NCBI GenBank assembly: GCA_026119855.1
Contig: JAOWBW010000488.1
Location: 806,001 to 870,000 of the forward strand
Origin: Campanula takesimana
Taxonomy: Eukaryota; Streptophyta; Magnoliopsida; Asterales; Campanulaceae
Reading direction: 5' to 3'
DNA length: 64,000 bases
Shown here: piece after piece, positions 11,193-22,277 of the stretch
Layout: the number at the start of each line of letters is the position of its first letter
Numbering within the stretch: position 1 is the stretch's first letter
Program-made: the position numbers and the translations under genes
The notes under the pieces: generated by a model
Told to the model about the DNA's origin: nothing
What the model saw: only the letters and a program-made list of their open reading frames with translations
The model's database searches: none

Positions 11193-12079
11193 TTGGATAC
11201 CGGATGTGGATCCCACATATGTAAAATTGTGCAATAATTAGTAAATTGAAAGACTACTTATAGTAAAGTTTGACCTACGAATGGTAATGATGCAATAGTT
11301 GCAGCATTAATCGTAGAACTCTTATGAAGTGACTTTACTCATGAAGTAGAAAAATATTGTTTTTGTTATAAGATAATGAAGGATATTTATTTCTTATTTG
11401 GAATAAGAAAAGGGTGATTTATTTATTATGATTTACTTTAATGTGTTATCATATGAATAAATCTTATATCCTAAATTTTGAAGGACAAAATAATAGATGA
11501 GGTTATAACATAAATAATTAAATTCTTTATGCATTATTGTTTTGATCAAATAAATGAGTAATGCATATCTAAAATTTCATGGGACGGAGTTTTAAGTCAT
11601 ATGATTTGAAATCATATGATTTATGCAAATCTTATTTACTTGGACCAAAACATCTTTTACTAGAAATAGTAAAAGGCTATTACCTTATTAGACATATTAC
11701 ATGTCAATGTGTATGGTCTATTAAGTAGCAATGCTAGAAGAGAAATTTTTGTAATGATTGGTAAGATTATTCAAAGACTCTGATTCGGTCAAGATGATGA
11801 ATAATCAAACCAAGGGCTTTGACAATCATCTTCAAGGTTATGAAATTATTTCATAATTAACTCCACTAAGAACACCATTTGGAATGATGTGTCTACGTGG
11901 AAGTATAGAATCTTATTGGATATGGTTCATTAGATGATAAAGTCAAAATTGATCTTCCATTATTGATTTTGGAGTTATACATTGGAGACCATTAAATTTA
12001 CACTAATATGAATTCCATCGGAAGAGGTTCAAAGGTGCCATATGTGATATGGGATGAAAGAAAACTTGGTTTGTCTTTC
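11193..12079 (+). pseudogene. Copia protease and first part of integrase, degenerate
   Basis: The protease active-site motif LDTGCGSHIC is readable at 11193-11222. Downstream, scattered short frames resemble the gag-pre-integrase zinc region (about 11600-11720) and the integrase core. The last readable segment, about 12030-12075 (KVPYVIWDERKLGLSF), is the usual end of the core domain. Here the sequence is cut by the 12080-22272 insertion. Many stops and small indels. Confidence 0.75.
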
Positions 12080-12440
12080 TGTAGACACCCCGCCTTGGAC
12101 CTCTCATGTCCCGATTGCATACACATTCTCTATCTTCCTCTCTTCTGTTATGTTTTGTTACTTTCCGTTAACTTTTGTTACTTTCCGTTGAGTTCTTGAC
12201 TTACTCCGTTAGTCTTGGATTTGACTAAGTGACAAAGTCAACCTTGAGTCTTTGTTTAATTTATTTTCGTTGACTTTCGTGATGTTCGTTAAGTTTTTGG
12301 ACTAATTCCGTTAGTTTTGGGGCTTAACTGCATAACGGGGTTAACTTTTGGGCTGAAATATGAATTTCCTGAAGCTGGGATGCGCACGCCTTTGCCTTCA
12401 TTTGTGGGAGGCGTGCTCCTCCCATAGGGGGGGGGGGTGA

Positions 12441-12454
12441 GAAGCGCGCGCTTC
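12441..12454. promoter_or_regulatory. GC palindrome upstream of the LTR TATA box
   Basis: GAAGCGCGCGCTTC is a perfect palindrome about 130 bp upstream of the TATA box. The 3' LTR has the 16-bp version GGAAGCGCGCGCTTCC at 21421-21436. Related AAGCGCGCGC words recur in the leader at 13395-13665. Confidence 0.6.
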
Positions 12455-12580
12455 CCGCTTCCAGAATCTCAGATTTTGCCAAATTTCCCTCCTCTTCTGA
12501 TTTGTAACCCCCAAGACCATTATGCCTTGGCTTGATCCGGGGAATAGCCATCTTTGTGACCACAAATACTTCTCCAACAC

Positions 12581-12590
12581 CTATATAAAC
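12581..12590 (+). promoter_or_regulatory. TATA box of the gag-only element LTR
   Basis: CTATATAAAC lies about 700 bp before the LTR end, and the same site is present in the 3' LTR near 21562. It is the expected promoter for the gag transcript. Confidence 0.65.
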
Positions 12591-13293
12591 CTCTTCATTC
12601 CATCATGAAAGGGGATGATGATTTCTTAACACAAAAATACTTCAAAACACACAAAAGTCTATTTTTTAAGAAGTGGTCAACACAAAGATTTGGTTCTTCT
12701 CCGTTCAAGCATAAGGTACAAGGTTTATTCTCTTCTTCTAAATTCTAAGTCTTATTTTCTTTCTTCATATTCTCATCTCTTCTAAGTGAGTATGCAATCT
12801 CCATAAAAAGGGATACAATCAAAAGGCCACTTCACTATTGAAGTTTGACCAAGGTTACATCCCAACATTCCAAACTACATTTTAATTCACCATTTTCATC
12901 TCTTCATGTAATTGTCTAGCATAATTATTACATGTAATATTTAGCATTAAATCAATAAAATCATTCTTTTCCCCTTTTATTTTCATTATAATTGTTAGCA
13001 CATTTCTATTTAAATAATTGAAGGAAATGTAAATATTAGAACACCAAAAGTAGCAAGACCGGCTTAAGCCGGGCGAAGTGGGTGTTTAACTACTTCCCAC
13101 TCCGTCACCTAACCCCCGAACCCTTCTTCCTTGAATCTCTAGTTTCGTGATCAATAAAAAAGGCTATTTTCTTAGGTTTTCTTATGTTCCTTTAAAAACA
13201 TAGGTGGCGACTCTAAACAATCTAAAAACAAGTTAGACATCCTAGGATAATTCACCGCTCTAGCCAAGCCGTGGTTCCCCGGGGTATCTACAG

Positions 13294-13311
13294 TGGCGAC
13301 TCCGCTGGGGA
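13294..13311 (+). other. Primer binding site of the gag-only element
   Basis: TGGCGACTCCGCTGGGGA starts two bases after the LTR. This sequence is common as a primer site in plant gypsy elements. I do not assign the tRNA. Confidence 0.85.
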
Positions 13312-14537
13312 ATGATTTAGAGGGTTAAACTTGCGTTTTTCATTTTTGGTGTTCTTTTATTTTATTTTCTGGGCATTCTGGTAAAAAGGGTGGGAAGCGC
13401 GCGCCTCTGGCCTTCTTGGCCTAAAGCGCGCGCGTCCGACCCCAATTACCAGAATCGCCCGCCTCCTTTCTCGTCCTTCAATTTCATATTTCTGTGCTAA
13501 CAAGTTTCTGCAGGGGAAAGTTACATAATTTGGGACCAGGGCAATCCCCTGAGTCCGCAGTTTCTTCTAACATTCTGACAGGTACCCCAGATGCGCGCGC
13601 CTCCCATATTCATTGCGCAATGCGCGCGCTTCCCACATCACTTCCCTGAGGCGCACGCTTCTGGGAATTTTCCAGAAACAGAACAGTGCATAGAACAGAG
13701 TGGTTTTGACAGTGTGTGGGCACCGGGCCTGCACAAAACAGTTTTTACTTTCTGTTTATTTTTATCGGTCACACGGGTGATTCGAAAGTTGTAATTATGT
13801 GCTTATTTGTTTTTTTTTATTTCTTTTGAAAAAAAAATGTTTTGTCACATGTTAGACTTCACACTACATGCACATATTCTTATCAACTGCTCACTATCGA
13901 GTCGCACAAGTCCAACCCCAAACCCGTTGAGGCCCGTCCTAGAAAGTTTCAAGCTCCACTCAACCTTGGCTCTTTCGAAGCGGTAAACCTCAGCCCGTGG
14001 CGTAGTTCATGACTACATGCCGGGGGTGACCTTTGAGCCTCATATTCAAGCCGAGCACAAACCACACAATTCTAGTTTAAGGTCTAACACTCCGTGACTC
14101 AAGTCGGTTTTCATGTACCGAGATTTCCCTAAACTAATGTCTTCAAATCATACATGCCAATTTGTTGCAAATGGACGAAATAAAAACTCCGTCCCCAAAA
14201 GTGGTTATTTTGGACGAAAATAAAAATCCGTCCCCGCATGTATGATTTACTACATTTATTTAGTTTAATCCCGACACATGTAGGATTCACAAGCGTGGTG
14301 GAATCCGATGAGTATATGGGACCGCGAGATGGTCTATATACTAGTGTGACGATTCCACTATTTTCCTAGAAACCCCAAAAAGGACCACGTCCTTCCGACT
14401 TTGTAAATAAAAAAAAAAAAAAAGTCGTTTTTCCTTATGTGGTTGAGTCTTTTTCTTTGTTTGTGGGTTAATTCATTTTATCCAAAAGGTGTTTGTGGGG
14501 CCATCCTAAGATCAACCGTGTTCTCTCCATAGGTCCA
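13312..14537 (+). other. Leader of the gag-only element with GC-rich dyads
   Basis: Non-coding leader. GCGCGCGC-type words occur at 13395, 13424, 13592 and 13621, often flanked by CTCC or CTTCC. Phrases of the form ACGAAAATAAAAATCCGTCCCC are doubled at about 14175 and 14215. The region ends in a run of A at 14408. An AG at 14531-14532 precedes the gag start and could be a splice acceptor. Confidence 0.5.
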
Positions 14538-15521
14538 ATGGCTTCAAATGGCAACGACAACGGCATTCCCGTATCCAACGAAGGGTTATTCCGCATGGTG
14601 GAAGCATTGAAAGAGCAAGTTGATACACTAGCCGAGAATGTCCGCCGCAAGGATGATCTATGGCGAGCTCGTTACAAGCATGTGAAAACGGTCCACGAGA
14701 AAGAAGTTGCTCAACTCAAGAACCGATTAAAGGGGATCACGAATGAAGGAAAGGTCCAAAGCATTGATACCGGTTTGGTCAACACTCTCATGTCCTACAT
14801 TGAGCAAAGGCTTAGTGGGCTAAATTTGCACAAGGGCCCAAACACCGATCTTCATCAAGCTTCTTTCCTCATGAACACAATGGAGGCTCTTCCCGAAAAG
14901 TTCAAGATGCCCGATATTGGCAAGTTCAACGGCAACTCTTGCCCCAACACTCATGTCGACTCCTACATTTGGGCCATGCTACCAAAGAAAGTGTCTCCTC
15001 AAATAATGGCACAATGCTTCCCGCTTACTCTCGATGGGGTCGCAAAAGATTGGTACATGGGTCTTCCGATTTCCACCCGCCTCAATTGGGATGCCGCTAT
15101 GCTTGCCTTCAAGTCACAATACCAAGGCAACTCCATGTTCCGTCCCACCAAGAAAGAATTAGAGAGCACCGTGCAAATGGGTGATGAATCATTTGGGGGC
15201 TTCTATCGCCGTTGGAACGACAAGCTAGCCGAGATGGTTGATAGGCCTTCCGAGAAGGAACAAATGGACATCTTCTTGAAGTGTTTGAAAATGGACTACC
15301 GCGCTCATCTTAGTGGGGCTTTTCACTCCGATTTTTCAAGCATGTATGATGCGGGGTTTAGAATTGACAATTTGCTCCGAGAAGTGGCCGAGTCCTCCTA
15401 TGACACAAGCTTCAACGACAAAGGGTTCCCAAGCAATGACATGGAAGAATGTAGTGACATGGAAGGCTACAACGACATGGGGGATGACGACAACAATCTC
15501 CGTTTCTCTTTCTCTACCTAG
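14538..15521 (+). CDS. Gag protein of the gag-only element
   Basis: Intact frame of 327 residues from MASNGNDNG. The ATG at 14538 is chosen because the frame's earlier Met (14493) lies in poor context before a possible splice acceptor. Residues about 15-60 form a charged coiled coil. Residues about 120-270 match the plant retrotransposon gag capsid domain, with PDIGKFNGNSCPNTHV, LDGVAKDWYMGLP, and FYRRWNDKLAEMVDRPSEKEQ. The tail is acidic (MEECSDMEGYNDMGDDD) and there is no zinc knuckle, unlike most gypsy gags. The frame ends before any protease. An intact gag in an element without pol suggests it is kept for packaging by helper enzymes. Confidence 0.88.
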   Translation: MASNGNDNGIPVSNEGLFRMVEALKEQVDTLAENVRRKDDLWRARYKHVKTVHEKEVAQLKNRLKGITNEGKVQSIDTGLVNTLMSYIEQRLSGLNLHKGPNTDLHQASFLMNTMEALPEKFKMPDIGKFNGNSCPNTHVDSYIWAMLPKKVSPQIMAQCFPLTLDGVAKDWYMGLPISTRLNWDAAMLAFKSQYQGNSMFRPTKKELESTVQMGDESFGGFYRRWNDKLAEMVDRPSEKEQMDIFLKCLKMDYRAHLSGAFHSDFSSMYDAGFRIDNLLREVAESSYDTSFNDKGFPSNDMEECSDMEGYNDMGDDDNNLRFSFST

Positions 15522-15907
15522 GAATAGGATAAAAAAAGAGAGTCAAAAGTCCTCTAATGTGTGCATTAATGTTTTCTCTCGTCCAATGATAAATTTTGAG
15601 TCAATCATTAAATAAAAATCGTTCTTGTCCTCATACACTCTTCCAAGTTGTTCAATTAATTCTTGGCAAAATGATGAAAAAATGTCTAAACAAGTTTTGG
15701 AATGAAGGCCATCGCTTGAACGCCTAGGGGCTAAATATCGACGACGGCATCAACAACGAAGACATCAACAATGACGAAATCAAGACAAAGAAATGTGGAG
15801 CAACAATCATGAAGCAAAGTTTTCAAAAGGGGATTTAAAAAAAAAAAAAAAAAAAAAAGCTCGCTAGGTTGAAATTATCAAATCAACCTAGGAAAAAGTT
15901 AGAGCAC

Positions 15908-15939
<32 letters not shown>

Positions 15940-17913
15940 CCTCAATCAAAGAAGATCAACATCATCATCCACCAACAAAGGACGAAGCTACGAAGCAACA
16001 ATTCCATCACGAAGAATGGAGAATCCACAAGAACTACGGTGACCTGAGCCTCTACACTGGAGGAACGTAGGCAACCTGCGGGTCCGGTCTCATGCAAGAA
16101 AGAAGATATGTTTAGCCCTAGCGCGTTATGGTGATTGGCCTTCATCTCGAACTTGTCAAGACATCTTTGTACGATTCATTTGCCAATGAATTAATCACCA
16201 AAAAGATTGAACAACTTTCTTAGATTTGGAATCATTTCGCGATCCTTGTCGAGTCTAGGGACTTCTATTCTTTCTGCATACTCCCAATTTCTTGCAATCA
16301 AATTGGGGCTTTCCTTCTCTTCTCTCTTAATGACTTACTTGCCTTCGCGAGTCATTCAATTCAATAAAAAATACATGTCAATACTAGGGACACTTCCCTA
16401 GTCAAGTCAATGTCATTCATCATTAGTGACAAAAGGTCTCCACCGCAAAATCACATGTCTTATCTCCTCAGCTAGAGTCAATGCACACTTCCTCATCAAT
16501 TGAGTCCAAAAAAAAAACGATGAAGACGCAAAAGTGATGCCCGCTAGATTGAAAACCCGAAAGGGCGGTCTAGGCAAAAAACAGGGTGCGTCATATAAAA
16601 AAAAAAAAAGAGAGTGAGAGAGAGAAGGGAAAGAGAAATGGAGATCCCCGGCCTCTAAAGAAGATAAGTTCTACATTGAATCTCCTCAGCAAGTCAATTC
16701 CCCACCGAGTCAACTTTGGGATTGCAAAAGGCTCGACAAGATATAGCACCATCAAAGGTTGTCTTGGGTTATCGGCATCATTCTCCAGCAGTGTGCATTT
16801 TTGGGTTCATTAAAAGAAGGCCCGTGGTAACCAAGATCCATCTGAGAACAAGCCCATCATAAAAGGGCACGAAGTTGCACAAATAATCCCTAGCTAGTCA
16901 ATTAGCTTGGGCAGTAAATAGCAACAACATGTGTCTCAGTTTTCAAGGCTTCTTCAAGTATGTGCTTCTAAAGTACGCCGAAAGGCTCCCGAGAAATGGA
17001 GTAGCTCTTGCCATATCCTCTCATGTTTATTCCCTCACACGAGGACGAGTCACTCTTGCTTTGCTCAACAAATGGTGACGCCATAGGGGCTATGTGACTC
17101 AAGAACAAGGGATTCTTTTGCTTCACTTGACAATCAATACACCCTAGGGGCTATGCTCAAGAAAGATGTGTGAGACTATCCTCAAAGTCCCTCTAAAGGG
17201 ATGTCAAAAAGCCATCTTATCACGTGTGCCCGTGCTCGTTCCCCCAATCAAGGATGGACCTTTCTCGCAATCAATGATGGCACTCTAAGGGCTACGGCCA
17301 AGTCTTAAAGGCTCCCTCGGCAAAGAGCAATTAACTCCCCAGCAGTATCCCCAGCCAAGTCATGTGCAACATTGGAAGCTTCCTCAATCCGGCACCGAAG
17401 GTCTCAACGGGCTTCACAATCTACAATCTTTTGGGCTACGGCATTACAGTAATTCAAGCAAATGGCAGTATTAGGGCTTCGCGACCGACAGTCTTTTGGG
17501 CAACAATACTCGAGCAAGTGCAATGTGGAGTAGTCTTATGGCTCCATGAGAACAATCAAGATTCAAGGGTCTCTCAACACTTCAAGTCAAAGGCCTCTTG
17601 GTTTTAAATGAAGACTCCGATGTTATGAATGAAGTTGATGATTTTTGTTAGAACTCACAGCGAGATTTTGAAGGAAGTCTTAGAGAAAAGGAAAAAGATT
17701 CAATATGCTAAACTCTAATCAAAACAGGGTTATAGCGGGAAATGCCACGGCCAATCCCAATGTTTCTGCAATTCAGCACCCCCTTCTCCAAGATCAAAAG
17801 CACAAGGTGCAGCTCAGATAAAGTTGGGCCACAGCACTAGTTGCATCCGAAGATCCGTCATTAGTTCAACTCAAGAAGAGTCAAGCAAGCATACTCATTT
17901 GAGACTTTATCAC
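15522..17913 (+). other. Post-gag region of the gag-only element, first part
   Basis: No pol-like frame is seen on either strand. There are two long A runs (about 15837-15858 and 15908-15935) and shorter ones near 16508 and 16600. Short phrases such as CTAGGGGCTATG are scattered about. The longer open frames here are short and lack recognisable motifs. Confidence 0.6.
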
Positions 17914-19360
17914 TGTTGGGTTTTGAACAAACATGCACAGCGGAATAAACCCAAAAAGCCTAGATCCGATCACGATGATTAAATTAATATGGAGATGAAT
18001 TTAGAACACTAACCGTGACGGAGCTTTAAAATTCTGAGATCTTCAATCTTTGTTCTTCGCGCTTCTTCGAATCACGAACGTAGGAACGACCGCAAAACTT
18101 GGATCACGAACTTTGAAGGAGTTGATGCCAACGCCCTCTATGTTTATCCACACGCGAACGAATTTCAAGAACGATTCTTGAACCGGATTGCTAGACCCAA
18201 TAGAAACTCTTTCTACTTTGAAGGCTATGTGGAAAATCAATGTTCTTGTTCTTGAGGAAGAAGAAGAACTTGTTTTTCTCTCTCTCGGAGGCTATCTAAT
18301 TGATATGGAATCAATACATACTGATTAGGTCGTTGTTAGAGGTTTATATACTTATTGGTCCTAAACCGTTTAGGAGAAATAGGTTAAAACCCGTCACAAC
18401 ACGAAATCAGTTTTTGGGCCCGTACAGGGCCTGCTCGGCCGAGTCCTTTAAGGTGCTCGGCCGAGCACCTTTGCTCCAGAAAATCTGACCTTCTGATTTC
18501 CCATGCTCGGCCGAGTCATATGAGGTGCTCGGCCGAGCACCACCAGAATTCCGATTTTAGCCTTTTAAACAATTCGTCCTTTTGTGTGTGACCCCATAGG
18601 ATTATATTAAGTTGGCAATGAGCCCAAACACATTTGTGCTCATAAATCATGAGCGGACTCTAGCAAGCCATCATGACTACCCAATTAATATAACTTGTAT
18701 AAGTTCGTGAATCCTTTATAGAACATATTACAATCTCTTTGTTTCACGATGTCTATTGAACGTAAGCCATGGTCAATGGTCAACTTACAATGTTCAATGC
18801 TTTCTCGATCCAGAATGTATTGATAGTACAAATCTTATTTGAGCACGGCCATGCATTTCATCAACACCATTCTTCGAGTGGCCAAAGCTTGACATCTCTC
18901 TCTTACGAGGAACAAATCCCTTCTTGATTTATTACCTTTCCCTACATGAATCCGATTACGCCAATCACATTCTTTATAGCTACCCGATTAGGGGTAACGT
19001 TTGAATATGTCAAACGTAATGTTCATCGAGTGGAAGACTGTGATAATCTCAGGTCTAAAGATTCCAGTAATATAACTATATGAGACTTAATTATGACATT
19101 GTGACCATGACATAAATCTCATATGGGTCAGTCCAGTATTTGGTCTCCAACAAATACCCATAAGTTTAATTGTATCCCATACACCATAATCATCATATGA
19201 TTATCCATTAAACTTATACTAACAATTAATCATAATTATCAGGGACGGGGATTATTATAATAAACATGCAAAGGATATAATAATCAAACATTCAATATCT
19301 TTAATATATAAATAACATTAATCGTTTTACAAAACGTGCCTAGAGCATACAACACCAACA
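17914..19360 (-). mobile_element. Solo copia LTR inside the gag-only element
   Basis: It begins TGTTGGGTTTTG and ends CAACACCAACA on the plus strand, with a perfect duplication ATCAC at 17909-17913 and 19361-19365. Read on the minus strand it aligns through much of its length with the LTR at 7318, including the end TGTTGGTGTTG and the segment around GATGAACATTACGTTTGACA. It is therefore a family member in reverse orientation, left by recombination between two LTRs. A minus-strand TATATAAA lies near 18345, with a dyad cluster just upstream of it. Confidence 0.92.
18432..18541. promoter_or_regulatory. CTCGGCCGAG palindrome cluster in the solo LTR
   Basis: Four copies of a CTCGGCCGAG core occur here. 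Two are the perfect 18-bp palindrome GGTGCTCGGCCGAGCACC at 18452-18469 and 18524-18541. They lie about 85-195 bp upstream of the minus-strand TATATAAA. The related LTR at 7318 has a different motif in the same place. Confidence 0.7.
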
Positions 19361-19365
19361 ATCAC

Positions 19366-20424
19366 GCCAAGACCCTATCCTCCGCGACCTCGACGGCACC
19401 GCAAGACATTACTGCATCCTTTGACATAAGCCCTCAGCCATTTGGGTATCGACCACAATGAGGCCATTCATCTCCCCAGTAAGAGCAAGAAGGAGATCTC
19501 TATCAAGAATTCTACCAAACGGTACATCCGCTCTCAATGCCGAGCCAATCACGAGATAATTTAGGGCTTTACAATGAAAGGTCTTCACATCCCGCCATCT
19601 ACAAGCCCACGACACTTAGGGCTTTGCAATCTCTCGAAGCTTGGCATCAATGATCTCCTCTTGGGGCTTGCTCACTACAACAACAACGGGTGATTTACTC
19701 GAATGAGCCAAGAGCTGATTTATCTTGGAGCTATGCAAGTCCCTCAAAATTTGGCATCAAAAGCATTCTAGGGGCTTTACAATCAGCAACCCCTCATCTC
19801 GGCATCAAAAGCCTTTTGAAGCCCCATAATCGACAAATCTCTTGGGGCTAGACATCAATCTTCGTTGGGCACACCAGCGACAACAGAATTCAAGCGAGGC
19901 AATCCGGACTTCGACTGAGCATGACTTGATCCTGGGTTGGATTTACAAACACACAATGGCTAAAATGGTTCACCCACGAACTAAAAAAAAAAAAAAAAAA
20001 AGATTTTTCTTTTTCTTTCTCCTTCTATGTGCAAAAGTATGTGCTTTACTTTGCTTTGCTCCTAGCTTCTCCTCCAGCATTCTCCATCATCCTTGAACTA
20101 CGCTGGTCTGATTCTCTTAAAGGGATACGTAGGCAGCCTTTGGCACGACCAACCCATCATCCAGAGTACCATCTCGCCAACCCAACATCAATGGCATCTA
20201 AAGAATGGACATTCTCCATCAAAGCATCCTCCGCGGACATCAAGAATCCATCTCCACTCAAGCGGCAATGGTAAGTGAAGGTATGAATACATCCAATGCT
20301 TTCCTCAAAATCACACCGCACACAAGATCACTTTCTACATTCTTACCACAATCACAATTTTCTCTCGCAATTCCTATTTCACATCTCACACAAGCACGTA
20401 TATCTGCAAAACATACACATAACA
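19366..20424 (+). other. Post-gag region of the gag-only element, second part
   Basis: Continuation after the solo LTR. No coding domain is recognisable. A run of A followed by a T/C-rich stretch lies at 19983-20025. Small phrases (GGCATCAAAAGC, TTGGGGCT) recur at about 19640-19850. Confidence 0.5.
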
Positions 20425-20900
20425 GGTGCCGGACAGAGCACCAGGTGCCGCACAAAGCACCAGAATCAACAAGTGCCGCACAGCGCATCAGAATATGCCG
20501 CACCGCGCACCAGAATCAACAAGTGCCGCACAGCGCATCAGAATATGCCGCACCGCGCACCAACTTTGGTCCATGGTGGACCGCTCAAATCACCATACCG
20601 CCGCACAGCGCATCAGAATATGCCGCACCGCGCACCAACTTTGGTCCATGGTGGACCGCTCAAATCACCATACCGCCGCACAGCGCATCAGAATATGCCG
20701 CACCGCGCACCAATTTTGGTCCATGGTGGACCGCTCAAATCACCATACCGCCGCACAGCGCATCAGAATATGCCGCACCGCGCACCAACTTTTGTCCATG
20801 GTGGACCGCTCAAATCACCATACCGCCGCACAGCGCATCAGAATATGCCGCACCGCGCACCAACTTTGGTCCATGGTGGACCGCTCAAATCACCATACCT
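20425..20900 (+). repeat. 75-bp tandem repeat, preceded by 50-bp repeats
   Basis: The phrase TACCGCCGCACAGCGCATCA recurs at 20596, 20671, 20746 and 20821, exactly 75 bp apart, and each unit contains TTTGGTCCATGGTGGACC. Before it, a shorter 50-bp unit (AGAATCAACAAGTGCCGCAC) occurs twice at about 20462 and 20512. Because 75 is a multiple of three and the unit lacks stops in all three plus frames, three overlapping frames stay open across the array. It sits just before the 3' LTR, a common place for repeats in plant gypsy elements. Confidence 0.93.
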
Positions 20901-21062
20901 CTTCCATCAGCAAAAGTCGCTCACACAGGGAGCGCATTTCTATCCTTTGTAATTTCAAATTCCTGCTTTATCGAGTCTTTGTTTTCTCTTGTCGATGTCC
21001 TCGGCGGTTGTCTTTCTTTCGTCGACGCGTTTTGCTTCGCAATCCACGTCGCCGAGGGGCTC

Positions 21063-22272
21063 TGTAGACACCCCGCCTTGGACTTCTCATGTCCCGATTG
21101 CATACACATTCTCTATCTTCCTCTCTTCTGTTATGTTTTGTTACTTTCCGTTAACTTTTGTTACTTTCCATTGAGTTCTTGACTTACTCCGTTAGTCTTG
21201 GATTTGACTAAGTGACAAAGTCAACCTTGAGTCTTTGTTTCATTTATTTTCGTTGACTTTCGTGATGTTCGTTAAGTTTTTGGACTAATTCCGTTAGTTT
21301 TGGGGCTTAACTGCATAACGGGGTTAACTTTTGGGCTGAAATATGAATTTCCTGAAGCTGGGATGCGCACGCCTTTGCCCTCCTTTGTGGGAGGCGTGCT
21401 CCTCCCATAGGGGGGGGGTGGGAAGCGCGCGCTTCCCGCTTCCAGAATCTCAGATTTTGCCAAATTTCACTCCTCTTATGATTTGTAACCCCCAAGACCA
21501 TTATGCCTTGGCTTGATCCGGGGAATGGCCATCTTTGTGACCACAAACACTTCTCCAACACCTATATAAACCTCTTCATTCCATCATGAAAGGGGAGGAT
21601 GATTTCTTAACACAAAAATACTTCAAAACACACAAAAGTCTATTTTTCAAGAAGTGGTCAACACAAAGATTTGGTTCTTCTCCGTTCAAGCATAAGGTAC
21701 AAGGTTTATTCTCTTCTTCTAAATTCTAAGTCTTATTTCCTTTCTTCATATTCTCATCTCTTCTAAGTGAGTATGCAATCTCCATAAAAAGGGATACAAT
21801 CAAAAGGCCACTTCACTATTGAAGTTTGACCAAGGTTATATCCCAACATTCCAAACTACATTTTAATTCACCATTTTCATCTCTTCATGTAATTGTCTAG
21901 CATAATTATTACATGTAATATTTAGCATTAAATAAATAAAATCATTCTTTTCCCTTTTTTTTTCATTATAATTGTTAGCACATTTCTATTTAAATAATTG
22001 AAGGACATGTAAATATTAGAACACCAAAAGTAGCAAGACCGGCTTAAGCCGGGCGAAGTGGGCGTTTAACTACTTCCCACTCCGTCACCTAACCCCCGAA
22101 CCCTTCTTCCTTGAATCTCTAGTTTCGTGATCAATAAAAAAGGCTATTTTCTTAGGTTTTCTTATGTTCCTTTAAAAACATAGGTGGCGACTCTAAACAA
22201 TCTAAAAACAAGTTAGACATCCTAGGATAATTCACCGCTCTAGCCAAGCCGTGGTTCCCCGGGGTATCTACA
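21063..22272 (+). repeat. 3' LTR of the gag-only element
   Basis: 1210 bp with the same ends as the 5' copy, followed by the duplication CTTTC at 22273-22277. It carries the longer 16-bp GC palindrome at 21421-21436 and the TATA box near 21562. Confidence 0.95.
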
Positions 22273-22277
22273 CTTTC

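Larger units (their letters stand above)
12080..13292 (+). repeat. 5' LTR of the gag-only element
   Basis: 1213 bp, beginning TGTAGACACCCCGCC and ending CCGGGGTATCTACA. A TATA box (CTATATAAAC, 12581-12590) follows a GC-rich patch at 12370-12470 that contains a perfect 14-bp palindrome GAAGCGCGCGCTTC at 12441-12454 and a run of G. Confidence 0.95.
12080..22272 (+). mobile_element. Gag-only, pol-less Ty3/gypsy-type LTR retrotransposon
   Basis: Complete element with LTRs 12080-13292 and 21063-22272, primer site at 13294, one intact gag frame and a G-rich tract (CGAGGGGCTC) before the 3' LTR. A perfect 5-bp target duplication CTTTC lies at 12075-12079 and 22273-22277, within the copia integrase. 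By eye the LTRs differ at roughly 18-20 places in 1.21 kb, so the insertion is fairly recent. About 5.5 kb after gag contains no protease, reverse transcriptase or integrase. It would need enzymes from a relative to move. A solo LTR sits inside it. Confidence 0.92.

Noticed and set aside
12008..12199. A plus-strand frame spanning the copia/gypsy junction
   Set aside because: It is a chance fusion of copia integrase debris with the start of the inserted LTR.
20425..20900. Regular repeats resembling a CRISPR array
   Set aside because: The unit is one continuous 75-bp tandem repeat without unique spacers, in plant retrotransposon DNA.
20205..21182. Long plus-strand frames across the tandem repeat as protein genes
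   Set aside because: Three frames are open at once because the unit lacks stops and is a multiple of three; one runs into the LTR. No family resemblance.
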